Shown here: positions 32,308 through 41,057 of the stretch, one piece after another | Layout: every line of letters begins with the position of its first letter | How positions within the stretch are numbered: position 1 is the stretch's first letter | NCBI GenBank assembly: GCA_016934955.1 | Contig: JAFGRY010000029.1 | Location: 41,626-105,625, forward strand | Length of the DNA stretch: 64,000 nt | Direction of reading: 5' to 3' | Origin: a bacterium | GTDB taxonomy: Bacteria > Zhuqueibacterota > QNDG01 > JAGLOF01 | Program-made: the position numbers and the translations under genes | The notes under the pieces: model-generated | What the model saw: only the letters and a program-made list of their open reading frames with translations | Told to the model about the DNA's origin: nothing | The model's database searches: none

Positions 32308-32638
32308 GGGAACTGATTATTCAAGAGAACTGATCGCCGCGTCGACGATCCCGCTCATTCTGGCCGTGCTGCGCGGGGAAGACAGCTACGGATACGCGAT
32401 CATCAAGCGCGTCCGCACGCTTTCGCGGGAGACCCTGGAATGGACCGAGGGGATGCTCTATCCGGTGCTGCACCGGCTGGAGAAGCAGAAGCTGATCGAA
32501 TCCTACTGGGCCAGTGAGCAGGGCAGGCGCAGGCGGTACTACCGCCTGCTGCCGGCGGGAGCAGCGGAACTTCAGCGCCTCAAGGCGCAGTGGACCTCTA
32601 TGCATTCGACCCTTAACAGGTCGTGGGGGGAGCTATGA
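32306..32638 (+). CDS. PadR-family transcriptional regulator
   Basis: A 110-residue winged-helix protein with the PadR pattern: LAVLRGEDSYGYAIIKRV, LEWTEGMLYPVLHRLEKQKLIESYW and RRRRYYRLLPAGAAELQRLKAQW. ATG 32306 is favoured: it follows the -10 box by ten bases, which would give a leaderless or nearly leaderless mRNA. It probably represses its own promoter through the palindrome at 32294-32307. The stop overlaps the start of the membrane protein gene (ATGA), so the two are translated together, as is common for PadR with DUF1700/HAAS-type membrane proteins. Confidence 0.9.
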   Translation: MGTDYSRELIAASTIPLILAVLRGEDSYGYAIIKRVRTLSRETLEWTEGMLYPVLHRLEKQKLIESYWASEQGRRRRYYRLLPAGAAELQRLKAQWTSMHSTLNRSWGEL

Positions 32639-33987
32639 CATTCGACATTGAGAAGAACATCGTCAGCTGGAAAACCTATCTCGATTCCCGGGGGAGTTTT
32701 CTGCCCGACGACCTGGAAGAGCTGGAAACCCACCTGCGCGACGAGATCGACGCGCTGCGGAAAAGCGGGCTGGACGCGGAGGAGGCCTGGTTCATCGCCG
32801 TGAAGCGGCTGGGCAGATCCGACGCCCTTTCCCGGGAGTATTACAAGATCAACGCCCAGTCTCTCTGGAAACACCTGTTCGCACCCGGTGAGAGCGGGGC
32901 GGGAAAGACCGGCAGCCGGGAGGTGTGGATTATCATCGGCCTGGCCCTGCTGGCCGGAGTTCTCGGGAAAATACCCGACCTGTTCGGCCACCGGATGAGC
33001 AGCGAAGCGGACAGTCTCGTCTATTTCCGCAACCTGGGGCTGTTTTTCATCCCCGTTATCGCCGGCTGGTTCTTGCTGCAGAAAAAGCATGCGGGAACCG
33101 GTTTCCTCCTGTTCACGCTGTTCACGGCGGCAGGATTCCTCGCCGTCAATTTTTTCCCCTTCAGCGGGGAGCGGCACACCGAGGTGCTGGCGGGCATGCA
33201 CCTCGTTCTCCTCCTCTGGATGGCTCTGGAGCGTTTGTACGGTCCGGACCAGGAGACCATCTCCGGCCGGATGAATTTTATCACGTTCAGCGGGGAGTTC
33301 TTTATCTACTCGGTGCTCTGCTTCCTGGGACTCGGCGTATTCATCATATTCACCTTCGCCCTGTTCGAGACCCTGGGTATCGATCCCGAAACATTCATAT
33401 CCGAATACATCGTCATATTCGGCGGACTGGCCATTCCGGTTCTGGCAGTGTTTCTGGTGGAGAAGAAGAAAGCGCTGATCGAGAACATGGCACCCGTACT
33501 GGCGAAGATATTCACCCCCCTGTTCCTGCTGCTGATCAGCGGATTTCTTGTCGCTCTGGCAGGAAAGGGACTCTCCCTGACCATCGAACGGGAAACCCTG
33601 ATCCTCTTCGACTTTCTTCTGGTGCTTGTGCTGGGGCTCGTGCTCTACTCCCTGTCGGCCCGGAACAGCGCGGGGAGACCCGTCTTTTCGGACTACCTGG
33701 TATTCAGCCTGATCCTGGTGACGCTTCTGGCGGATGTTGTGGCCATGAGCGCTATTATCTCCCGGCTCAGCCAGTTCGGATTCAGTCCCAACAAGGTCGC
33801 CGCCCTGGGTGAGAACATCCTGCTCTTCGTCAATCTTACGGGCCTGGCGGTCAGCTTCGGCGGCACCATCTTTACAGGCAAGGATTTCCGCCGGCTGGAG
33901 GTCTGGCAGTCCTGGTGTTATGTTGGATTTATGATCTGGATGGCGGTGGTGGTGTTCGTGTTTCCGGTTGTGTTCCGGTTCGTGTGA
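32635..33987 (+). CDS. Multi-pass membrane protein with permease-prefix-like N-terminus
   Basis: A 450-residue protein. Residues 1-75 (FDIEKNIVSWKTYLDSRG, LEELETHLRDEIDALRKSGLDAEEAWFIAVKRLG) form a helical cytoplasmic domain of the permease-prefix/HAAS type, commonly paired with PadR. About ten hydrophobic helices follow. No transport or enzymatic motif is visible. A GGGGGGAG site lies just before ATG 32635, which overlaps the PadR stop. Likely a membrane sensor or stress protein; function unknown. Confidence 0.75.
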   Translation: MTFDIEKNIVSWKTYLDSRGSFLPDDLEELETHLRDEIDALRKSGLDAEEAWFIAVKRLGRSDALSREYYKINAQSLWKHLFAPGESGAGKTGSREVWIIIGLALLAGVLGKIPDLFGHRMSSEADSLVYFRNLGLFFIPVIAGWFLLQKKHAGTGFLLFTLFTAAGFLAVNFFPFSGERHTEVLAGMHLVLLLWMALERLYGPDQETISGRMNFITFSGEFFIYSVLCFLGLGVFIIFTFALFETLGIDPETFISEYIVIFGGLAIPVLAVFLVEKKKALIENMAPVLAKIFTPLFLLLISGFLVALAGKGLSLTIERETLILFDFLLVLVLGLVLYSLSARNSAGRPVFSDYLVFSLILVTLLADVVAMSAIISRLSQFGFSPNKVAALGENILLFVNLTGLAVSFGGTIFTGKDFRRLEVWQSWCYVGFMIWMAVVVFVFPVVFRFV

Positions 33988-34004
33988 TACCGGCGGTTCA
34001 CTGA

Positions 34005-34038
34005 CAGATAGGTGCAAGGCATGCCTTGCACCTATCTG
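34005..34038. repeat. Perfect 34-bp palindrome
   Basis: CAGATAGGTGCAAGGCA reads as its own reverse complement over 34 bases, centred on GGCATGCC. It lies just after the membrane protein gene. The centre GGCATGCC recurs in the palindrome at 59344-59369. Confidence 0.85.
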
Positions 34039-34087
34039 ATGACCCGCATTTTTGCGGAACGTTTTGTAACAGGGCAGCCTCAACAAA

Positions 34088-34120
34088 TTGTCGGGGACCT
34101 GTGAGGTCCCCGGCAATTTT
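34088..34120 (+). terminator. Hairpin terminator with GGGGACCT/AGGTCCCC core
   Basis: TTGTCGGGGACCT, loop GTG, then AGGTCCCCGGCAA and TTTT: a good intrinsic terminator sharing its core with 32183-32213. The remaining 34121-34430 is non-coding as far as I can see. Confidence 0.75.
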
Positions 34121-34444
34121 CCCTTGTTGTTTTTGCATTGCCGGGTCACCACATACCATACATTTCGACAATAACAGCCGTACCTTATTACATTTTTGTA
34201 ACAGAACTCCCCCGGCAATCAATTACTTGCTTTTTATTTCTACAATAATTACATTAACCTTTACTCACTTTTCATCGGAACATTCACCCTCCGGTCCGGC
34301 ACAGGAAGGCTGCCGCTGGACGCGGTATTCCCCGGCATGGTGGATAGCGGTTACAGGAGCACCTGATCTGTTTCGTGCCCGCGCAGACACATGTCTGCAG
34401 GGATGCGGAAACGAAGCGGCAACTGGATACAAGCGGAGGAGATT

Positions 34445-37400
34445 ATGGCGTCAGAAACCCGCAGGGCAGTTTCCTGTCTCACGGTAATCCGTCGTGTCCT
34501 CTTATGCATGGCATTCGCCTCGGCCGCGGCGGCCCAGCAAACCACTGCCCCCTTCTACGTGACTTCGGGCCGGGACGCGTCAGCGGTCGACGGCGACAGC
34601 CTGCACCGGGCCGTGTACCGTATCTCCTGCCCGGCCGACTATGACGGCCGCCTGTATATCCGCGTATTCGATGCCGATGCCGGCGGCATGTTCGATCAGG
34701 AGACGGAGCATACGCGAACCCGATTCAGCCTCTATGGAAGCGGCAACCTGGAACCGTCGGTGAGAGCCGTCACGGACCCGCTGGCCGGCCGTGAACCTCT
34801 GGAGGATTGTGTCCTCGGACCCGATCAGAGCTATGAAAATCGCTGGCGCACCATTGCGGCGCTTCTTCCCGCGGCCGGTGAACTCAGGGGAGGAGAGCGT
34901 CTGTTCGAACTCATTGTCGACGGCGAATCCGGAGGCGGCGCCAATCTTTACAAGATTTTCATCTCTTCTGAAGATAAAATCAACAGTGACATTCCCGGGC
35001 TCACCGTGACGGCGGACGTGGTCACGGTCCTGACACCCCGGTCTTCGACCCTCGCCACCCAGTTTTTCATTGACATCCCCCAAGGAGCCGCTTCGCTCGT
35101 CATATACAATTTTGACGCCGAGGGCATGGGAGATATCTTCCTGCAGACCCCTGTACGGGAACGGATTCCCGTCGATCTGTCTGAAAACGGAGGACTGGCG
35201 GTTTCCCGCATTCCCCTGGTGAGCGGAGAAGCAGGCGCCGGGGCTGCGCTGATCATCAGCGGCAGGCGGCCCAAATCGGACTATGTGCAGTGCTGGATCG
35301 AGGATGAAGAGGGAAGGCCGCTCCCGGTAGTGCTGCCGCCGCGGGTGGCGCCTCTCAACCATGTGCCCGTACCCCTGTTTACCGCTCTCCCGGTATCGGA
35401 CCCGAACTCCCTCCTGCTGGACGGCACCGCCTCCCGCGATCCCGACAACGACCCCCTGAGCTGGCGCTGGAGCAGGGAAGGGAAGGTGATCGGCGAAGGA
35501 GCGCGGTTCGTCTGCGCATTTCCCGGCCCCGGCACCTATGACATCGAGCTGGCGGTCAGTGACAATTCCGGGTTTGTCGCCAGCACCGGGCGCCTGGTTA
35601 AGGCCGTTACCGTCAACCAACCGCCCGTTGCCGCGTGGAGCGCCGGTCCCGGAATCCCGGGAAAGCCGCTGCGCTTCGACGGAACCGGCAGCAGCGACAG
35701 CGACGGCCGGATCATCAGATACATTTGGGAGTTCGGGGACGGGGGCAGGGGCGAGGGCGCCACGGTGTCCCATACGTACGCTCAGCCAGGCCGGTACCCG
35801 GTGACCCTGCAGGTCGAAGATAACAGTGAATCGCTGTTCAATCGCGGCCGGAAAACCGCAGAAGTGTGGATCAACGCCCAGCCGGTTCCCGTGGCGGCGG
35901 TTCAGCCGAGGGCGGCGGTCGGAGAAACGGTGCTGTTCGACGGGGGCGGGTCCATGGACAGTGACGGAGAGCTGATCAGCTTTCAGTGGAAAACAGGCGA
36001 CGGTACGGTGCTGGAAGGGAGGCGGGTCACCCATGTGTACAGCGAACCCGGTGTCTATGACGTGGAGCTCACCGTCACCGATGATGCCGGCACCGAAAAC
36101 AGCACCCGTTCGTTGCGAAAACGCATTATCGTCAACAGGGCGCCCGTTGCCGAGGGCCGGTGCATGGCGGTGGCCGCCGCGCATGAACCGGTGCTGTTCG
36201 ACGGCAGCGCCTCGTCGGACGGGGACGGCAGCATCACCGCTTTCTCATGGGATTTCGGAGACGGCGCCACCGGCAGCGGGAAGAGCGTGGACCACGTTTT
36301 TGACCATCCCGGTGTCTACCGGGTCGTCCTGGCGGTGACCGATGACGCGGGTGTATCGAACAGCACCGCCCGGGACACGATGCGGATCCGGATCAACGCC
36401 CCGCCCCTGGCCGTGGCGGGAGACGATTTTGTCACCAATGAACGCGTGGTCTCCTTTGACGGCAGCCGCTCGTTCGACAGCGATGACGGGATTATCGCCT
36501 ACCATTGGGAATTTGGAGACGCGGCCTCGGCGCACGGCCCGGCGGTCGTCCATGAATACGCCTTGCCCGGTGTCTATGAGGTGGTGCTGACAGTTACCGA
36601 CGGGTCCGGAAGCTCATCCGCCGTGAGGTCTGACACCATGGTCGTCACGGTCAACCATCCGCCGGTGGCCGATGCGGGAACGGCCCGCACCGCTGTTCCG
36701 GGAGAACCCGTTCTGTTTCAGGGTGATTTCTCGAATGACCCGGACGGGGAGATCGTCGCCTGGCGGTGGCGGTTCGGGGAGGGTGCCGTTGCCGAGGGCA
36801 GGCAGGTATCCCACACGTTTCCCGCGCCCGGCACCTGTCAGGTGCTGCTGGCCGTCGAGGACAATCACAGCGCGGTGGACAGCCACACGATTACCGTCAG
36901 GGTAAACCATGAACCCGTTCCTGTTTTTTCCGTGCCGGAACGCGCGGCTCCGGGCGAGGAAATCGTGTTTGATGCCGGCGCTTCCACCGATCCCGACGGC
37001 AGCATCATCGAAACCGTCTGGAATTTCGGGGACGGAACCGCGGAAACAATTGCGGCCGGGGCGGTCCACGCGTACCGCGATCCGGGCGTATACCAGGTGA
37101 CATGCACCGTCAGGGATGATGCCGGCGTCAGCAACAGTCTATCCCGTGCCGTGAAACCGGTGTGGATCAATCACGCACCCGACGCGCGAACCCGGGGTGA
37201 TCTGCTCACCTGGTCTCAGACGGTACTCTTCGACGCGGGCGGAAGCAGCGATGCGGATGGTGATACGCTGGTTTTTGCCTGGGATTTCGGGGACGGATAC
37301 ACGGGCAGGGGCATGCGGATACGGCACACCTACCGGAAACAGGGGGTGTACAGCGCCGCACTCACGGCCGATGACGGCTGGAATCTGCCCAATTCCCGAA

Positions 37401-38728
37401 GCGTAGCCTACACCAAGATCCATATCAACGCCCCGCCCGAGGCGGTTATCGACGCACCTTCCCGGGTGAACGCGGGAGAACGGGTCTTTTTCGACGGTGT
37501 TCGTTCCTTCGATCCCGACAACGATCTGCTTATGTATTCCTGGGATTTTGGGGACGGTGAACGGGCCGATGGTCCCAGTCCGGTCCACATGTTCACAACC
37601 GGCGGCTATTACCGGGTCAGACTGAGGGTCACCGATAATACCGGATTGCCCGGCAACACCGGTCTGGCCGAGCATGTCGTCTATGTGGTCGATGCGCCGG
37701 TTGCGCGTGCCGGCAGTGACACCACCGTATTCGCCAACCGTCCCGTCCTCTTTGACGGCTCCGGTTCCCGGGGCGGCAACCGCCCCATAAAAAGCTATTC
37801 CTGGGATTTCGGGGACGGCCACATGGGCGGAGGCATCGCTCCCACGCATACGTTTCTGCAGCCGGGCGTCTATCTGGTACGGCTGCGCATAGAAGTGCCC
37901 GTGGAAGGGACCGGCGCCGGTTTTTCCGAGGATGAACTGACCGTTACCGTCCTGCCGTCGCCGGTGGCGGAGTTCACCTTCGCGTCGCCGGGCGCTCCCG
38001 GTCAGGATATCCGCTTCGACGGCGCGCCATCCACCGCCGGCAGCAGAAAGATCATCGGGTATGACTGGACCTTTGGAGATTCCCTTGCAGGGTCGGGAAG
38101 GCAGCAGGTTCATCGCTACGCGGCGCCGGGCGTATACACCGTACGGTTGACAATTACCACCGATGCCGAGAGCGGCTGCAACACCAACAGTGTCGAGCAT
38201 ACGGTCACGATCAACGCGCCGCCCCGGGCCGTAATCGAAACCTCTGCCGATTCCATCGAGCACGGGCCGTTTGCCTTCGTCCGGTTTGACGGGAAAACGA
38301 GCGTTGATCCCGACGGATTCATTCAGGAGTATCTCTGGGATTTTGGAGACGGCGGCAGCGGCAGCGGCATATTCGTACGGCATCAGTATGCCCGGGCGGG
38401 GCTCTACCGTGTTCGTCTCATCGTGCGGGACAACAGCGGGCTCGCCAACAGTGCCGATACGGCGTACAGCGACATTGAGATACACGACATCGGGACGGAA
38501 GTGATCGAGAACCCGGCCGCAGGCATGGCGGGCGAGTCACTGGAATTCAGCCTCAACAGCCGGGGCGGAGATAGCCTGGCAGGCAATTCCCCTACCCGGC
38601 ATTTCAGTGACGAAGATGCCGATTGGGAACGCCCCCCGCTTCCCGCACGGGGAAGGCCGCGCGGGAAAGACCGTCACTGTTTCGGTATGAACGTACCCGT
38701 GCAAAACCAGGGAGAACCGCACCCATGA
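34445..38728 (+). CDS. Giant secreted protein with 12 PKD domains
   Basis: A 1427-residue protein. The signal peptide runs to about ASAAAAQ. Residues ~35-310 are an unrecognised beta-rich N-terminal region. From ~315 to ~1350 there are twelve PKD-type Ig-like domains of about 85-90 residues, most with the W-D/E-F-G-D-G motif, an H-T/V-Y/F-x-x-P-G-x-Y strand, a V-x-D/N-D/N loop and a linker such as VTVNQPPVA. The tail of ~70 residues is low-complexity and has no T9SS tag. Start ATG 34445 is five bases after GGAGGA. The stop overlaps the start of the LysM-FecR gene, so the two are probably made together and may interact at the cell surface, perhaps as an adhesin or receptor. Confidence 0.9.
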   Translation: MASETRRAVSCLTVIRRVLLCMAFASAAAAQQTTAPFYVTSGRDASAVDGDSLHRAVYRISCPADYDGRLYIRVFDADAGGMFDQETEHTRTRFSLYGSGNLEPSVRAVTDPLAGREPLEDCVLGPDQSYENRWRTIAALLPAAGELRGGERLFELIVDGESGGGANLYKIFISSEDKINSDIPGLTVTADVVTVLTPRSSTLATQFFIDIPQGAASLVIYNFDAEGMGDIFLQTPVRERIPVDLSENGGLAVSRIPLVSGEAGAGAALIISGRRPKSDYVQCWIEDEEGRPLPVVLPPRVAPLNHVPVPLFTALPVSDPNSLLLDGTASRDPDNDPLSWRWSREGKVIGEGARFVCAFPGPGTYDIELAVSDNSGFVASTGRLVKAVTVNQPPVAAWSAGPGIPGKPLRFDGTGSSDSDGRIIRYIWEFGDGGRGEGATVSHTYAQPGRYPVTLQVEDNSESLFNRGRKTAEVWINAQPVPVAAVQPRAAVGETVLFDGGGSMDSDGELISFQWKTGDGTVLEGRRVTHVYSEPGVYDVELTVTDDAGTENSTRSLRKRIIVNRAPVAEGRCMAVAAAHEPVLFDGSASSDGDGSITAFSWDFGDGATGSGKSVDHVFDHPGVYRVVLAVTDDAGVSNSTARDTMRIRINAPPLAVAGDDFVTNERVVSFDGSRSFDSDDGIIAYHWEFGDAASAHGPAVVHEYALPGVYEVVLTVTDGSGSSSAVRSDTMVVTVNHPPVADAGTARTAVPGEPVLFQGDFSNDPDGEIVAWRWRFGEGAVAEGRQVSHTFPAPGTCQVLLAVEDNHSAVDSHTITVRVNHEPVPVFSVPERAAPGEEIVFDAGASTDPDGSIIETVWNFGDGTAETIAAGAVHAYRDPGVYQVTCTVRDDAGVSNSLSRAVKPVWINHAPDARTRGDLLTWSQTVLFDAGGSSDADGDTLVFAWDFGDGYTGRGMRIRHTYRKQGVYSAALTADDGWNLPNSRSVAYTKIHINAPPEAVIDAPSRVNAGERVFFDGVRSFDPDNDLLMYSWDFGDGERADGPSPVHMFTTGGYYRVRLRVTDNTGLPGNTGLAEHVVYVVDAPVARAGSDTTVFANRPVLFDGSGSRGGNRPIKSYSWDFGDGHMGGGIAPTHTFLQPGVYLVRLRIEVPVEGTGAGFSEDELTVTVLPSPVAEFTFASPGAPGQDIRFDGAPSTAGSRKIIGYDWTFGDSLAGSGRQQVHRYAAPGVYTVRLTITTDAESGCNTNSVEHTVTINAPPRAVIETSADSIEHGPFAFVRFDGKTSVDPDGFIQEYLWDFGDGGSGSGIFVRHQYARAGLYRVRLIVRDNSGLANSADTAYSDIEIHDIGTEVIENPAAGMAGESLEFSLNSRGGDSLAGNSPTRHFSDEDADWERPPLPARGRPRGKDRHCFGMNVPVQNQGEPHP

Positions 38729-41010
38729 AACCAGTGATGCGAACCGGTTTGCCACTCGTCTGGCTGTGCCTCTTCGGCACCGCCATGCTGTTCGGTCAGG
38801 CGGGCGGTGACGTGGAAGTGATTTTCACCGGCGGCGAAAGTCTTCGCGATCTGGCGGAACGGTATTTACAGGAGCCGAATGATTGGGAACTTATTCTTCT
38901 CTATAACCGCAAGCCGACCGTGGATGACCTGCAGCCGGGAGACAGCCTTCTCATACCGGTCGGGAAATATCATGACCTTTCCCGGTATCTGGCCGCGGCC
39001 CGGGAAGCGATCGTCAAGGCCAACGGTGACGGGGCCGGAGTCCTGTCGCCCGCACTGTCAGCCAATGCCGTGCAGTCACTCGATGAAGCCCTGCAGCTGA
39101 AAAAACGGGGAGATCTTGACGGCGCCCTTGAACGGGCCCGTCACGCGCTGGAAGCCGCCCGGCAGGCCGGTGAAGAGACATGGAAAAAACGGATCGAGGC
39201 GATCACCGCGGTGCTGAGCGAAAAGCGCGGAACCGTGCAGTACCGCTCCCCGGACTATGTCCGCTGGACGGAGGCACTGAAAAACCAGGAACTGAAAGAG
39301 GAGGAGCAGCTTCGCACTCTTTCCCAGTCTTTCGGAACAATCAGGTTTGTGGACGGCAGCGTTATTCAGATGGATGAGAACGCCCTTATCGTGATCGAGG
39401 CGGTGCGCAAAGATGTGATCACCAACGCGCACTCTGCGGATGTGCTGGTCGTTGAAGGAGACGTATCCGTATTTATTAAAAATCTCAGCGACAAGAGTGA
39501 TATCTCGGTGAAAAATCCGGGTGTCGAAACAGATATCCGTTCCCGGAATTTTCTCACCAGCAGGGACAGGCAGGAAACGATCCGGATCAGCAATTTCGAC
39601 GGTGAAATCGATGTGATATCCCGGGGGAAGACGGTAACCCTGGAGCAGAACCAGGGGACGAAAGTCCTCAAGGATACACCGCCGGCTGACCCGAGCCTGC
39701 TTCCCGATGCGCCCGATCCGGTGTCCCCGCGGGATGAAGAGACCCTCGGTTCCCGCCGGGTCCTGTTCTCCTGGACCCCCGAGGCTCCGGCCGCGGCGTA
39801 CAGTGTCCAGATCGCCAGGAATGCCGAGTGCACCGATGTGATCGCCCGAATCGAGGCGGGAACAGAGGCGAAGGCAGTCTGGGATGCCGAAACAAACGGC
39901 AATTACTACTGGCGGATACGGGCGGTCGACCGCGACAGGATGAGCGGTCCCTGGTCAAAGCCGTACCGTTTCTCGGTACAGGTTGACCGGACTCCGCCGT
40001 TTCTCGCACTCTTCTCCCCGGCAGCCGACACGCTGGTCTACAGCGACAGTATTATCGTGCGCGGCATCGCCGAGAGGGACGCGGTGCTCACTGCAGGTAC
40101 CGACACGCTTATCCTGCGGGCGGACGGTTCGTTTCATTGCCGTCTTCCCCTGCGGGTCGGCGAACAGACGCTGACCGTCACCGCCGTGGACGGAAGCGGG
40201 AACAGGAGCGAGATACACCGAACGGTGGTCCGCGGTCTCGCCGGGACGGTGCTGGAATGTGATCAGGGCGAGGTAATTGTCACGAATACGCGGCATGTAG
40301 CCCTCACCGGACGATGTGAACCGGATGTGACCATTTCGATCGACGGCACGCCGGTATTCAACCAGAACGGGGCATACATGTATTACGGTGATTTCGAGGA
40401 GGGCAGACATGAGGTGGCGCTCAGGGCGGTAACCCCCGACCGGCGGGTGCAGGTGAAAACAGTGGACATTACGGTCGATACAACGCCCCCGGCACTGCTG
40501 CTGGATGGATATCCCCAGTATACCGACCAGGCGAGTGTAACCCTGACGGGCACCGTTTCGGAACCCGTCGATCTTGACGCGGACGGGGTTGTTCTCGCGC
40601 TCGAAGGCGATCGGTTTTCATATACGGCAGAGCTCGTGCCGGGTGAAAACCGCCTCTCACTGCGGGCGATCGACCGGGCGGGGAACCGCATTGACCGCCT
40701 CATCACCGTCTGTCGTGACAATGATCCGCCCGAGATTCAGTCGGTTTCCTTTTCGGCTGAGCATGTCGAACCCGGAGATGTTGTCGAACTCACGGTGACA
40801 GCCTCGGATAGGGGGGCCGGTCTGGCCCGGACGGGAACGTTCACGGCGGTGATTCAGCCCGGTAATGTCGAGGTCAGCGGCCTTCTGAAACTGACCGATT
40901 CAAAAGACAGGTATACGGGGAGGGTTCAGATTCCCCCGCAGGCCAGGGGCCGGATCAGGGCGGCGCGGCTCTACATTTCAGATTATCTCGGCAACCTGAA
41001 TGAAAAGTGA
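38725..41010 (+). CDS. LysM-FecR domain surface protein
   Basis: A 761-residue protein. After a signal peptide (MKPVMRTGLPLVWLCLFGTAMLFGQ), residues ~28-75 form a LysM-like module (GGESLRDLAERYLQEPNDWELILLYN and a final LLIPVG), likely binding peptidoglycan. A helical part follows to ~180. Residues ~210-310 are a FecR domain (DGSVIQMDENALIVIEAV, VEGDVSVFI, NFDGEIDVISRGKTVTLEQNQGTKV). The C-terminal half has fibronectin/Ig-like repeats (RTPPFLALFSPAADTL, TTPPALLLDGYP). FecR domains commonly sense or relay periplasmic signals. ATG 38725 overlaps the previous stop (ATGA). A kinase gene follows 47 bases after it. Confidence 0.85.
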   Translation: MKPVMRTGLPLVWLCLFGTAMLFGQAGGDVEVIFTGGESLRDLAERYLQEPNDWELILLYNRKPTVDDLQPGDSLLIPVGKYHDLSRYLAAAREAIVKANGDGAGVLSPALSANAVQSLDEALQLKKRGDLDGALERARHALEAARQAGEETWKKRIEAITAVLSEKRGTVQYRSPDYVRWTEALKNQELKEEEQLRTLSQSFGTIRFVDGSVIQMDENALIVIEAVRKDVITNAHSADVLVVEGDVSVFIKNLSDKSDISVKNPGVETDIRSRNFLTSRDRQETIRISNFDGEIDVISRGKTVTLEQNQGTKVLKDTPPADPSLLPDAPDPVSPRDEETLGSRRVLFSWTPEAPAAAYSVQIARNAECTDVIARIEAGTEAKAVWDAETNGNYYWRIRAVDRDRMSGPWSKPYRFSVQVDRTPPFLALFSPAADTLVYSDSIIVRGIAERDAVLTAGTDTLILRADGSFHCRLPLRVGEQTLTVTAVDGSGNRSEIHRTVVRGLAGTVLECDQGEVIVTNTRHVALTGRCEPDVTISIDGTPVFNQNGAYMYYGDFEEGRHEVALRAVTPDRRVQVKTVDITVDTTPPALLLDGYPQYTDQASVTLTGTVSEPVDLDADGVVLALEGDRFSYTAELVPGENRLSLRAIDRAGNRIDRLITVCRDNDPPEIQSVSFSAEHVEPGDVVELTVTASDRGAGLARTGTFTAVIQPGNVEVSGLLKLTDSKDRYTGRVQIPPQARGRIRAARLYISDYLGNLNEK

Positions 41011-41057
41011 CACCCATGCCCGTCCCATGTCCCGATAACTCCCGGTGAAACTGATAT

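Noticed and set aside
32572..34218. Long minus-strand open frame opposite the PadR-linked membrane protein
   Set aside because: Shadow frame, rich in Glu/Gln/His; no start signal and no domain.
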